From the NCBI GenBank assembly GCA_018056685.1, contig JAGPFC010000022.1:1-39903 (forward strand): 39,903 nt of DNA, given 5' to 3'. Below, in pieces: positions 27,461 through 36,317 of the stretch. The first letter of the stretch is position 1, and each line of letters opens with the position of its first letter. The stretch comes from Smithella sp. Its GTDB lineage: Bacteria; Desulfobacterota; Syntrophia; Syntrophales; Smithellaceae. Under the pieces are notes generated by a model. The model did not search any database. It was not told the DNA's origin and saw nothing but the letters and a program-made list of their open reading frames with translations. Position numbers and translations under genes: made by a program.

Positions 27461-29416
27461 ATGAACAAACCTTACATGGGCAAAATTCTCATGGTGGATT
27501 TATCCAATCAGACCATGACAGAGGAAGTGATACCCGACGAAGTCTATAAGCAGTATCTGTCCGGGATGGGCTTGGGTGCATACATTCTTTACAATCGTAT
27601 ACCGGCCGGTGCTGATCCCTTGGGACCGGAAAACATTCTCGGTTTTTGTTCGGGATTTCTCACGGGCACGGGCAGTTTATTCTCCGGACGGTGGACGCTG
27701 GTCGGCAAATCCCCTCTAACCGGAGGTTGGGGCGACGCGAATTGTGGCGGCACCTTTTCTCCGGCCATCAAGCGCTGCGGCTATGATGCCATTTTTGTTA
27801 AAGGCATCAGCGATAAGCCGGTTTATCTGTATGTAAAAAACAGTAAGGCCACGCTGAAAGACGCCGAAGGGATTTGGGGACTTGACGCCATCGAAGCAGA
27901 AGAAAAACTCGAAAAACTACACGGCCCCAAAGCGCATGTGGCCGTTATAGGCACTGCTGGTGAGAAAGTATCTCTGATTTCCGGCGTATGCACCGACAAG
28001 GGCAGAATCGCCGCCCGATCGGGTCTGGGTGCTGTCATGGGAGTCAAAAAACTCAAGGCGGTCGTCCTGGACGGCGTGCAACGCATCGTCGCGCACGATC
28101 CGGCGGAAATGAAACGCTTAAGCCGGCACTGCAACAAGTGGGTCAACTTTCCCATACCCCTCAACCTGCTTCCGGGAATAGGAATGGCCCTGATGGGAAC
28201 ATTCCTGCGTGTGACCCCTGCTCTTTTTCCCCAAGACGGTCTCTTATACAAGACCATTCTGAGGGAGTGGGGCACAGGAGGCATGAATCAGATGTCCATC
28301 GAGATGGGCGATTCTCCTCTGAAAAACTGGGATGGATCCAATAAAGATTTCCCTCTGAAGAAATCCAATAAAATCAGTCCGGATCTCGTCAAAGACGCGG
28401 AAATTGTGAAGTACCATTGTTATTCCTGTCCATTGGGATGCGGCGGTATCTGCGCCATGAAGGGAAAGTATTCCCACACCCACAAACCTGAATATGAAAG
28501 CGTTCTGGCCCTAAGCGGCCTTTGCATGAATGAGGATCTGGACAGTGTTTTTTATTTAAACGAGATTCTGAACAGGGCCGGCATGGATACCATTTCTGCG
28601 GGTGCGACGGCGGCTTTTGCCATTGAATGTTACGAAAAGGGCATTCTGACCATCAAAGATACCGACGGTCTGGAATTAAAATGGGGCAATACAGAGGCAA
28701 TGGTAACCCTTATCAAAAAAATGATCAAAAGAGAGGGCATCGGTGATCTGCTAGCCGACGGTTCAAAGATCGCCGCTAAAAAAATCGGCAAAGGGGCGGA
28801 AGCCTTGACCGTCCATGCCGGAGGACAGGAACCGGCCATGCATGACGGCCGCAATGATCCGGGCTTCAACGTTCATTATAGTGTGGAACCGACACCGGGA
28901 CGTCACACCATTGGCGCCCATCTGTATTACGAAATGTTTCAACTCTGGAAAAGCGTTAAGGGATTGCCCAAACCAACCCCTCTTTTTATGAAGGGAAGCA
29001 AATACAAGATCAACAAGGAAAAGGCCCAAGCCTCTGCCGCATGCAGTAAGTTCATGAATGTGGGCAATGCAGCAGGCATGTGTCTCTTCGGTCTTTTTCT
29101 AGGATCAAAAAAAATACCAACTTTCGATTGGCTCAATGCGGCAACGGGTTGGACGTTAACGCCCGATGAATACATGACCATAGGCGAACGGATTCAGACG
29201 ATGAAACAAAATTTCAATGTCCGGCATGGCATTGAACCGAAAAACAATTTCATCAGCAGCCGTGCCCAAGGTAATCCTCCCCAGAAGGAAGGCGCCAATA
29301 AAGGAAGGTTCGTCGATGTGGAAAAACTTGCCTTTGATTACTGGGAGCAGTTTGGATGGGACAGAGATACCGGCAAGCCCAAAGAAGAAACCCTGCGAAA
29401 GCTGGAAATTAAATAA
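27461..29416 (+). CDS. aor: Aldehyde:ferredoxin oxidoreductase (tungsten/molybdenum pterin enzyme)
   Basis: A 651-aa enzyme of the AOR family, which oxidises aldehydes to carboxylic acids with ferredoxin as acceptor, or runs backwards to reduce acids under strongly reducing conditions. The N-terminal domain holds the bis-pterin-binding segments (SGFLTGTGSLFSGRW, GGWGDANCGG, and GTAGEKVSLISGV). The [4Fe-4S] cluster cysteines are C320, C323 and C327 (CYSCPLGC) and C355 (GLCMNED). The metal is probably tungsten, as in other members, but the sequence cannot tell it from molybdenum. The substrate class cannot be read from the sequence; neighbours point to alcohol/aldehyde/acid conversion. Confidence 0.94.
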   Translation: MNKPYMGKILMVDLSNQTMTEEVIPDEVYKQYLSGMGLGAYILYNRIPAGADPLGPENILGFCSGFLTGTGSLFSGRWTLVGKSPLTGGWGDANCGGTFSPAIKRCGYDAIFVKGISDKPVYLYVKNSKATLKDAEGIWGLDAIEAEEKLEKLHGPKAHVAVIGTAGEKVSLISGVCTDKGRIAARSGLGAVMGVKKLKAVVLDGVQRIVAHDPAEMKRLSRHCNKWVNFPIPLNLLPGIGMALMGTFLRVTPALFPQDGLLYKTILREWGTGGMNQMSIEMGDSPLKNWDGSNKDFPLKKSNKISPDLVKDAEIVKYHCYSCPLGCGGICAMKGKYSHTHKPEYESVLALSGLCMNEDLDSVFYLNEILNRAGMDTISAGATAAFAIECYEKGILTIKDTDGLELKWGNTEAMVTLIKKMIKREGIGDLLADGSKIAAKKIGKGAEALTVHAGGQEPAMHDGRNDPGFNVHYSVEPTPGRHTIGAHLYYEMFQLWKSVKGLPKPTPLFMKGSKYKINKEKAQASAACSKFMNVGNAAGMCLFGLFLGSKKIPTFDWLNAATGWTLTPDEYMTIGERIQTMKQNFNVRHGIEPKNNFISSRAQGNPPQKEGANKGRFVDVEKLAFDYWEQFGWDRDTGKPKEETLRKLEIK

Positions 29417-29426
29417 GAGGTTAAAT

Positions 29427-29867
29427 ATGCCTTACACGATCACGGAAAAATGTAATGGTTGCGGCGCCTGCGCCCGGATTTGTCCATCCGGCGCCATTTC
29501 TGGCGAAAAAAAGAAACTCCATGCGATTGACGGCGCTTTGTGCATCGACTGTGGAGCTTGCGGGAGAATATGCCCGCAATCCGCCCTGCTCGATGCCGGA
29601 GGTTCCGAATGCTTGATGATCAAACGATCGGAATGGCTCAAGCCCGATTTCATCCTGGAGACCTGCATGGCCTGTTCTATCTGCGTAGATGCCTGCCCCG
29701 CGGGTTGTCTGGCCATGTCGGATTTGCCGCGGGAAAAGGGTGTGGATGCCTGGCCCTATTTAAAGTATCCCAAGGCCTGTATCGGCTGCGGTCTGTGTTC
29801 CCGGGCATGCCCGTTGGATATCATTGTGATGAAGAGTCCGCCAAAAAACATAACAGATAATACCTGA
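29427..29867 (+). CDS. Four-cluster ferredoxin-type electron carrier (4x[4Fe-4S])
   Basis: A 146-aa protein with four CxxCxxCxxxCP motifs: CNGCGACARICP, CIDCGACGRICP, CMACSICVDACP and CIGCGLCSRACP. It is cytoplasmic and is most simply the electron partner of the AOR encoded 10 nt upstream, linking it to the ferredoxin pool or another oxidoreductase. ATG at 29427 starts directly with the first motif and follows AGAGG; a longer reading from 29217 overlaps AOR and is not supported. Paired with AOR in many anaerobes, where such polyferredoxins sit beside the catalytic subunit. Confidence 0.93.
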   Translation: MPYTITEKCNGCGACARICPSGAISGEKKKLHAIDGALCIDCGACGRICPQSALLDAGGSECLMIKRSEWLKPDFILETCMACSICVDACPAGCLAMSDLPREKGVDAWPYLKYPKACIGCGLCSRACPLDIIVMKSPPKNITDNT

Positions 29868-29871
29868 GCTT

Positions 29872-29927
29872 TCAGCGGCCGGTTACAACGTTCAAACCAC
29901 AACTGCCGGCCGCTGATATCATTTTTT
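29872..29927 (+). terminator. Rho-independent terminator of the AOR operon
   Basis: A perfect 11-bp GC-rich stem, TCAGCGGCCGG (29872-29882) and its complement (29906-29916), then a T-run at 29922-29927. It starts 4 nt after the ferredoxin stop codon. Confidence 0.85.
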
Positions 29928-30172
29928 GCGACACAGGATAAATCAGGAAAAGATAGTATTTCCTACCCCCGGCCACAAAACGGAAGTTCTCATCGTTCAC
30001 TGCCATTAGCCATTACCTTTCTAAATAACGTCAGATAATATATCTTTTTTAAAAAAATATTTTTTGCACCGTAAGCCCATGTCGCGTTTTATGTGCTTGA
30101 TAGAATGTCGGCAAACAGGTAAAGAGAACGCAGTGATTTTGTCCCAAACGACAGATCAGAAGGAATTAGAAC
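29928..30172. other. Intergenic leader before the two-component genes
   Basis: No gene is seen. It has an AT-rich block (about 30040-30066) and TAGAAT at 30101-30106 that could be a -10 box, though no good -35 box was found at the normal distance. Confidence 0.4.
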
Positions 30173-30847
30173 ATGCGCTTATTGCTGATTGAGGACGATC
30201 GCAAGATCGCGAACTTTGTCAGACGCGGCTTGCGAGAAGCCGGTTTTGCGGTTGACCATGCCGAAAATGGCGTCGACGGTCTGGACCTGCTGCTGGCAGA
30301 ACCGTATGATGTGGCCGTTATCGACATCATGTTACCCGGTCTGGACGGTCTGAGCATCATAGAAAAGATGCGCAACCGCCTCATTAAAACCCCGGTCCTG
30401 GTCTTGAGCGCTAAGGGCACGGTGGATGACCGCATCAAGGGCCTGCAGACCGGCGCGGACGATTATCTGACCAAACCGTTTTCATTTTCGGAACTCCTGG
30501 CACGCGTGCAAGCCCTGATTCGCCGTTCCAGCGGCAGCGCCGAACCCACACGCCTCTCCTTCGGTGATCTGAGCATGGACCTGCTGACCCGCACGGTCAG
30601 GCGCGGGGATAAGGTGATCGATCTCATGCCCAAGGAGTTCGAACTGCTCCAATACCTTTTGCTCAATGCCGGCAAAGTGGTCTCGAAGACTGCTCTCCTG
30701 GAACATGTCTGGGGCTATGATTTCGATCCACAGACGAATGCCGTGGATGTCCTGGTTTGCCGGGTGCGGGGGAAGATTGACCGCGACTTCGACACCAAGA
30801 TTCTCCATACGCTGCGGGGTGTCGGGTATGTTCTTAAAATATCTTAA
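30173..30847 (+). CDS. OmpR-family response regulator
   Basis: A 224-aa two-domain regulator. The receiver has the acidic pair E7-D8-D9, the phospho-acceptor D51 in V-I-D-I-M-L-P-G, a serine in V-L-S-A-K and the conserved lysine in Y-L-T-K-P-F. The C-terminal winged helix is of OmpR/PhoB type (LMPKEFELLQYLLLN ... VDVLVCRVRGKID ... TLRGVGYVL). Once phosphorylated by the neighbouring kinase it would bind tandem DNA repeats. Its end overlaps the kinase start by 20 nt, so the two are translationally coupled. The regulon is unknown; the PepSY gene next door is a likely target. Confidence 0.95.
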   Translation: MRLLLIEDDRKIANFVRRGLREAGFAVDHAENGVDGLDLLLAEPYDVAVIDIMLPGLDGLSIIEKMRNRLIKTPVLVLSAKGTVDDRIKGLQTGADDYLTKPFSFSELLARVQALIRRSSGSAEPTRLSFGDLSMDLLTRTVRRGDKVIDLMPKEFELLQYLLLNAGKVVSKTALLEHVWGYDFDPQTNAVDVLVCRVRGKIDRDFDTKILHTLRGVGYVLKIS

Positions 30848-32303
30848 ACAGCTCAGACGCAAAATCACCTTCCGGCTCACCCTCTGGTATGCGCTGTTCT
30901 TCGTGTTCAGCTCCCTGCTCCTTTTCGGCATAGGCTATGTCGCGCTGTGGAATACGATGCGCACCAAGGATCATCAGATCGTTTCCGAAAAGATCAACAC
31001 CTATACCAATATCATAGAGCATAGTGGAATCCCCCGCCTCGTGCAGGAGTTGGAACGCACCCGCTATCAGAACGAACAAAACGGGTTTTTTATCCGTGTC
31101 GCGGGGAAGAACGGCTTCATCCTTAGCCAAACACTGCCGCAAACCTGGAATGCAGCACAGATAAAACGTATACAAACGCCTTTACCGTTTGTGGAGGACC
31201 AATGGACTCTGCTGAAAAAACCGCGTCTCTCCAGGACCCTGGAAGGGCTGACAGGCGGCGATAATATTGATGTTACGGGACGGCTGCTCCTTGATGGCAC
31301 GATCCTGCAAGTGGGATACTCCACTCGTGCCCGCGCACAATATCTGGGATATTACGCCGGTGTTTTTCTTATCATCCTGGGGCCGGTGATTCTGTTCGGT
31401 ATTCTGATCGGTGTTTTCCTCGCGCGTCAGGCGCTCAAACCGGTGCGGGAATTAACTCTGGCGACCCAGAGTGTTCGTGCCGGCCGGATGGATGCCCGAG
31501 TGCCGCTGGGTGACACCCATACGGAATTAAGAGAGCTTGCCCGGCAATTCAATGCCATGCTGGACTGGATCGCGACTCTGACGAACGGCATGCGGGAAGC
31601 GCTTGATAATGTGGCGCATGACCTCAGGACGCCCTTGACCCGTATGCGATTTTCCATTGAGTCCGTTATGCAGCGCGAACCGGATAAGGCCGCCTTGCAG
31701 GAGGCTTTGCTGGATTGTGCCGAAGAATCCGGGAATATTCTGAATATGCTCAACGCGCTCATGGATATCTCCGAAGCGGAAACAGGTGTCATGACGCTTG
31801 ATCTCCAAGAAATCGACCTGAAGGAACTCATCTCCGCCATTGCAGACATCTACCTTTATGACGCGGAAGACAAGAATATCCGGCTGGAAATGAACATACC
31901 CGCTCATTTGACGGTCCATGCCGATGCTACACGCCTGCGACAAGCCATCGCCAATCTGATGGATAATGCCATTAAATATACGCCTGCAGGCGGGTGTATC
32001 ACCCTTGATGCCGGCAGCAATGAAACGAATATCTTCATTTCCGTGAGTGATACCGGCGGAGGCATCAGTCCGGCCGACATGCCGCGCATCTTTGATCGGC
32101 TGTACCGCGGCGATAAAAGCCGGTCGCAGCGTGGCTTGGGCCTGGGGCTGTGCCTGGTGAAGGCCATTACCACAGCCCACCATGGCGCAATTAACGTTCA
32201 GAATCTGCCCGGCCGGGGCGCGGTCTTTACCCTGACTCTGCCGCAGCGCACGCCCGTAAGACCGGCAAAAACACCCCTTGCCGATACTGATACGGCAGTG
32301 TAA
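30828..32303 (+). CDS. Membrane sensor histidine kinase
   Basis: A 491-aa kinase. A first membrane segment lies at ~18-40, a periplasmic sensor of about 140 residues follows, then a second membrane segment at ~170-195, a HAMP domain (A-R-Q-A-L-K-P-V-R-E-L), the H-box A-H-D-L-R-T-P with H264, and the ATP-binding N-box NLMDNAIKYT, G1 DTGGGIS and G2 RGLGLGLCLV. All catalytic motifs are intact. The ATG at 30828 is used; the larger upstream reading from 30666 only overlaps the regulator in another frame. The signal is unknown. It is probably partnered by the PepSY protein encoded just downstream. Confidence 0.93.
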   Translation: MFLKYLKQLRRKITFRLTLWYALFFVFSSLLLFGIGYVALWNTMRTKDHQIVSEKINTYTNIIEHSGIPRLVQELERTRYQNEQNGFFIRVAGKNGFILSQTLPQTWNAAQIKRIQTPLPFVEDQWTLLKKPRLSRTLEGLTGGDNIDVTGRLLLDGTILQVGYSTRARAQYLGYYAGVFLIILGPVILFGILIGVFLARQALKPVRELTLATQSVRAGRMDARVPLGDTHTELRELARQFNAMLDWIATLTNGMREALDNVAHDLRTPLTRMRFSIESVMQREPDKAALQEALLDCAEESGNILNMLNALMDISEAETGVMTLDLQEIDLKELISAIADIYLYDAEDKNIRLEMNIPAHLTVHADATRLRQAIANLMDNAIKYTPAGGCITLDAGSNETNIFISVSDTGGGISPADMPRIFDRLYRGDKSRSQRGLGLGLCLVKAITTAHHGAINVQNLPGRGAVFTLTLPQRTPVRPAKTPLADTDTAV

Positions 32304-32427
32304 TAGGCCAAGCGTGTTTTTCAACGGCGCGTGTGAACCTTTCAAAGTTGTAATGTTCAGGAAATGTGGGTGTAAGTTATGCTGGCTTATAGGTAGGCCA
32401 GGGAATGAAACGATACGGCGGTGATGA

Positions 32428-33015
32428 ATGAAAACAAAAATGAAGAGTACGATATGCGCGCTTGTTGTTGTGGCGATGGTTATCCTGGCCTTACCGGCCC
32501 GGGTCATCGCGTATGACGAGCCGCGGCAGGCGCAGCGCAGCGCCCTTGAAAAATCGCGAATCAGTCTTTTCCAGGCCATCAGCAATATCGAATCGGCATC
32601 GGGCGGCAGAGTAGTTATGGCAGAGGTCGAACCCAGGAGAAAGCCGCTGCATCTGAGAAAAGGACCCTTGGTGTTCGAATTGATGACCGTCAAGGACCAC
32701 ATCATGAAGGCTTATTTTGTGGATGTCACATCCGGCAAAGTGCTCGCTCAGCTCGATGATTGGTTCGGCCTGCTGCATTTTTTGCACATCAGTAAAAAGG
32801 AAGCTTTTGCCGATGCTAAAATATCTCTGGCGCGAGCCATCGCTGTCGCAGAAAAGGAAACCGGCGGCAGGACCGTTCTGGCAAAAGCCAAATTAAAAGA
32901 TCATGTCCTCTATTATCAGGTCATCGTCACCAAACGCGGGAACAATGCATCCGAGATGGTATATATCAACGCCACAAACGGAAACATCACGGATAGAGAA
33001 ACGGAAAACGATTGA
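32428..33015 (+). CDS. Exported protein with two PepSY-type repeats
   Basis: A 195-aa protein with an N-terminal signal peptide (CALVVVAMVILALPARVIA) and two similar domains, each starting S-L-x-x-A-I-x-x-x-E and ending in a V-D/N-x-x-x-G-K/N-V/I strand typical of PepSY modules. PepSY domains are found in periplasmic proteins that modulate peptidases or sensor kinases. The gene follows a two-component pair by 124 nt, an arrangement seen elsewhere, so it may report on or tune the kinase. There is no catalytic motif. Confidence 0.8.
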   Translation: MKTKMKSTICALVVVAMVILALPARVIAYDEPRQAQRSALEKSRISLFQAISNIESASGGRVVMAEVEPRRKPLHLRKGPLVFELMTVKDHIMKAYFVDVTSGKVLAQLDDWFGLLHFLHISKKEAFADAKISLARAIAVAEKETGGRTVLAKAKLKDHVLYYQVIVTKRGNNASEMVYINATNGNITDRETEND

Positions 33016-33316
33016 CATCCTGAAGAATCATCCCCTTCGCAGCAAACCCGTTGCTGTCTTATTGTGAGACTCAAATTTCAAAAGCGAATACCCTTTTTTG
33101 ATCATAAACGCTTCATGCCGATGGCCGGCGATTCCCAAAGTGATGAAGCGTTGTAAGCGCAGTATTCCCTTTCCTCCAACTCCTAACCTTGCAAAATTGT
33201 AATACACACGAAAGGTTCCTGAAAGCCCGGCGGGTGTATAGAGATGGTCAAGAGACATTAAGGATGAGTGCAATGACATTGAAAGACTCAACCATCCAAA
33301 GGAAAAGGAGACCGAT
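33016..33316. other. Intergenic region with a large inverted repeat
   Basis: No gene is seen. AACGCTTCAT (33107-33116) and ATGAAGCGTT (33143-33152) form a perfect 10-bp stem around a 26-nt loop that contains a smaller GCCG/CGGC pairing. It lacks a U-tract. The AAAAGGAG ribosome site of the next gene lies at the right end. Confidence 0.5.
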
Positions 33317-34789
33317 ATGAACGCAATAGTAGGAGCAATTCATCTTGGAGGAATCGTGGCCACGCCGAGAGATTACATCACAACCAAGCTCGGTCTGGAT
33401 AAAACAACCACCGCGTGGGAATTCTTACGATCAAAATACGCCAAGCATTTCGGCTTTGGTCTTGAAGTCAGGGGAAGTTCGCCTGATTTCGAAAGCGCCA
33501 TGGCCATGCGCCATAGAGCTATCGAGGCTGTGGATCTCGCGCTCAAACATTACGGCGATATGCTGATCAATGCGGATGTACAGGTCAAGGAAGGCTGTCT
33601 GTGTGCGGAAGATAATATGGTGGCGGGTTATGATATAGATTTTTCGCTGGATTGGGATTATTGCAAACCGGTCTTAATTGAAATCACCTATGACAAACAA
33701 AATCGGTCATACCGGATCATGAGTCTGGTCTATAATCACGTCATCGACGGCGTGCCGCTTGCGCTGTACACGCATCTTATCCATAATCATCTGATTCTGG
33801 GCAATGCATCATTTTTAAGACAGAGCAAAAGGACTTTTCCGGCTGTCTACAAGTTCCATTTGTGGGACAGCGGCACCCTGCCGGATAAAAAAGGCTGGCT
33901 GAGATTAAATTGCCTGGGTGAATCTGATCTTTTCCCGATTGGAAGCCAGATCGATGTCACCGGCAGCAATATCCTGAAGCTCAGAAATAAAATCGCTCTG
34001 GAGATCGGCCAGAACGTTTCGAATTCATCCGTTGAAATAGCCCTGCTGAGTCTGGAAATGGGGATCACCTGGGCCACGGATTATATCGCGCAGGGTGATC
34101 AAAATTCCAAGCGGCAGGTTGATGTTCAAAAAGGATACCGCGGCTTGGGCATTGTGCGAACGTATCTGACGGAGGAAATAGGAAATGCCGATCCATCGAC
34201 TCAATATCGATGGATTCGCGATGCCGTGAAGGACGCAGCTGAGGAAATGCATCTCGAAAGGACCGGAAAAGGACAAAACAGCAGATTTTATGCTCAATAC
34301 AGAAAAATCAGTCGTTTCTTTGTCAATCTCTTTGACCGGAGAATTAGCCATAAAGATGTCATGGCCGTTGCCGGCACACAACTGATCGGATCAAATTTAA
34401 ACGGCATTGATTACGGCGTGCCTCTGACTGTGGGTGGCGTTACACCGGACAACATGCGGTTTATTTTTATTCCTTCTCATGGAGAGCATAATGATAAGAC
34501 CAAGAATGAACGGGCCAAACGCTCGTTGACAACCCATGTTACGGAAGTTTCTTTTGCCTGCGGTCCCAAAATCAAGGGAAGCAACGGCCGTTCAACCGTT
34601 TACAAATCCCTGAAAATTTTGCCGCAAAAGGCTCATCATATTCTTTTAGACTGGGGCCACGCTCCGGATAAAATTAAATCTTTACCACAGGCCCAAAGAG
34701 TTAAACAGGTTTTCATGGAAGCTTACAGGCCCGATAATCCAACATTGGGCAGAATTGAAAAACGCGCCGAATTGTATCTGAATTTATAA
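33317..34789 (+). CDS. Unrecognised protein with condensation/acyltransferase-like motifs
   Basis: A 490-aa cytoplasmic protein with no signal or clear membrane segment; I do not recognise its family with confidence. Two motifs hint at the CoA-dependent acyltransferase superfamily (chloramphenicol acetyltransferase, WS/DGAT, BAHD, condensation domains): an N-H-V-I-D-G (HxxxDG-like, where H and DG are catalytic) near residue 140, and N-G-I-D-Y-G-V-P-L (DFG-like) near 370. It sits upstream of a radical SAM gene and a TrpF-like gene on the same strand. Strong ribosome site AAAAGGAG. The product and substrate are unknown. Confidence 0.5.
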   Translation: MNAIVGAIHLGGIVATPRDYITTKLGLDKTTTAWEFLRSKYAKHFGFGLEVRGSSPDFESAMAMRHRAIEAVDLALKHYGDMLINADVQVKEGCLCAEDNMVAGYDIDFSLDWDYCKPVLIEITYDKQNRSYRIMSLVYNHVIDGVPLALYTHLIHNHLILGNASFLRQSKRTFPAVYKFHLWDSGTLPDKKGWLRLNCLGESDLFPIGSQIDVTGSNILKLRNKIALEIGQNVSNSSVEIALLSLEMGITWATDYIAQGDQNSKRQVDVQKGYRGLGIVRTYLTEEIGNADPSTQYRWIRDAVKDAAEEMHLERTGKGQNSRFYAQYRKISRFFVNLFDRRISHKDVMAVAGTQLIGSNLNGIDYGVPLTVGGVTPDNMRFIFIPSHGEHNDKTKNERAKRSLTTHVTEVSFACGPKIKGSNGRSTVYKSLKILPQKAHHILLDWGHAPDKIKSLPQAQRVKQVFMEAYRPDNPTLGRIEKRAELYLNL

Positions 34790-34833
34790 TGTAAAGGCCA
34801 TGTTACCATATTTCAGATACAAAGCATCTTTAA

Positions 34834-36231
34834 TTGTCCATTTCGAAGGTTCTCAATATGTGCCATGACCTTGGGAAAACCGTTGTTTCCGGAGGGCCCT
34901 TTGTCCAATCGGCCTATGGCAGGCCGGGCGATTACCTGGAAGCGGATAAGATCGATCATCTGATCCTTTATGAGGCCGAAAATAACCTTCCCCAATTCGT
35001 GAAGGACTACGATTGGAGAACGACAAAAAAAGTTTACGACAACCAGGAGAAACCGGGTTTGGACCTTACCCCGTCGCCGCGCTTTGACCTGATCAATCCG
35101 AACGACTACGCATCCATGGCCCTGCAGTTCTCCCGCGGGTGCCCGTTCAACTGCGGATTCTGCGATATTGTCCAGATGTTTGGACGCGTTCCGCGCATCA
35201 AATCTCCCGCGCAATTCATGCGTGAGGTTGAAGACCTCCACACGACCGGCTACCGCGGACGCCTGTTTATCGTGGACGACAATTTCATTGCCAACCGGAA
35301 GGCCGTCAAAGAAATGTTCAGACTCCTGGCGGTGTGGCAGGAGGAGCACAACTATCCGTATCTGTTGTTCACTGAAGCGAGCATTGACCTTGCCAAAGAT
35401 GACGAGCTTCTGGATTTAATGACGCGATCGGGATTCACGTCCGTATTTGTAGGCATCGAATCGCCGGACAGCGAGACGCTGCGTGCCGCCAACAAAAACC
35501 AAAACGCCGCCTGCGATATGAACAGAGCTATCGAAAAGATACAGCGTTCCGGCATAGAGGTCATGGGCGGGTTGATCCTCGGGTTCGATACGGATAAAGA
35601 GAATGCGTTCGATAACCAATTGACTTTCATCCGGCAAAACGGCATTGCCCAGAGCATGGTGGGACTGCTCGCCGCCATGCCGAACACCGACCTTTTCAAA
35701 CGGCTGGAACGGGAAGGCCGGATCATCAGTCAGGATAGTCCGCACAGCGGCGATAACGTCGATACCGTGCTCAACTTTGTACCCGTCATGCCGGCTGAAA
35801 AACTGGTCGAAGGCTACAGACGGGTGATCGCTCAAACCTATGCGCCCAAAAACTTTTTCGCCCGCGCCTCAACCCTCATCAGCCGGCTGCCCGATCTTAA
35901 AATAACAAAGCTTCGCGGGGCGGAGCCGTGGAAAAAGAAACTGGCGAAATCAAAATTGACCAATTACCCCAATAAGATGAACTTGATGAAGGAACCGGCC
36001 AAGCTTTTCTTTTCTCCGTTCGGTATCCACGCGTTATGGTTAATTATCCGGTCGTCAAGATTCGGATTGCTCGCCCTGCCCGCGGCGATAGAGCTGGTTT
36101 TCCGGGGACGTCATTATGTCAACGTCGCCGGGAGAATCGCCCACGCCAAACCGCAACCTGTAATAGTAAGCGAGCAGAAACGCGAATCCGTACCGTTGCT
36201 CATGAAACCACTGCCCGGTTTGAGCAAGTAA
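34834..36231 (+). CDS. Radical SAM protein missing its N-terminal B12-binding part
   Basis: A 465-aa radical SAM enzyme with CPFNCGFC (C103, C107, C110) for the [4Fe-4S]-SAM cluster, the usual G-G-L-I-L-G-F-D and G-I-E-S-P segments, and a DUF4070-type C-terminal region. Relatives start with a B12-binding Rossmann domain of about 150 residues whose end (L-G-K-T-V-V-S-G-G-P) is at residue ~12 here. The first ~80 residues expected are absent. The TTG start lies directly after an in-frame TAA with no ribosome site. It may be a real short variant, but decay or a 5' deletion is as likely. Confidence 0.72.
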   Translation: MSISKVLNMCHDLGKTVVSGGPFVQSAYGRPGDYLEADKIDHLILYEAENNLPQFVKDYDWRTTKKVYDNQEKPGLDLTPSPRFDLINPNDYASMALQFSRGCPFNCGFCDIVQMFGRVPRIKSPAQFMREVEDLHTTGYRGRLFIVDDNFIANRKAVKEMFRLLAVWQEEHNYPYLLFTEASIDLAKDDELLDLMTRSGFTSVFVGIESPDSETLRAANKNQNAACDMNRAIEKIQRSGIEVMGGLILGFDTDKENAFDNQLTFIRQNGIAQSMVGLLAAMPNTDLFKRLEREGRIISQDSPHSGDNVDTVLNFVPVMPAEKLVEGYRRVIAQTYAPKNFFARASTLISRLPDLKITKLRGAEPWKKKLAKSKLTNYPNKMNLMKEPAKLFFSPFGIHALWLIIRSSRFGLLALPAAIELVFRGRHYVNVAGRIAHAKPQPVIVSEQKRESVPLLMKPLPGLSK

Positions 36232-36252
36232 GAAATGATTCTGTATTGGCTT

Positions 36253-36282
36253 GCATCCCCCAAAGATCGCTTTGGGGGATGC
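36253..36282. repeat. Perfect 12-bp inverted repeat before the TrpF-like gene
   Basis: GCATCCCCCAAA (36253-36264) and its complement (36271-36282) enclose GATCGC. It sits in the 86-nt space between the radical SAM and TrpF-like genes. There is no U-tract; it could stabilise or separate the two messages. Confidence 0.65.
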
Positions 36283-36317
36283 GGGGCAATGTCTTGCTCT
36301 GGGTCGCCCGAAATGAT

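Noticed and set aside
29217..29426. Extra 70 residues before the four-cluster ferredoxin
   Set aside because: They overlap the AOR gene in another frame; the ATG at 29427 with its own ribosome site starts the real protein.
30666..30827. Extra 54 residues before the histidine kinase
   Set aside because: They are the other frame of the response regulator gene; ATG 30828 starts the membrane anchor.
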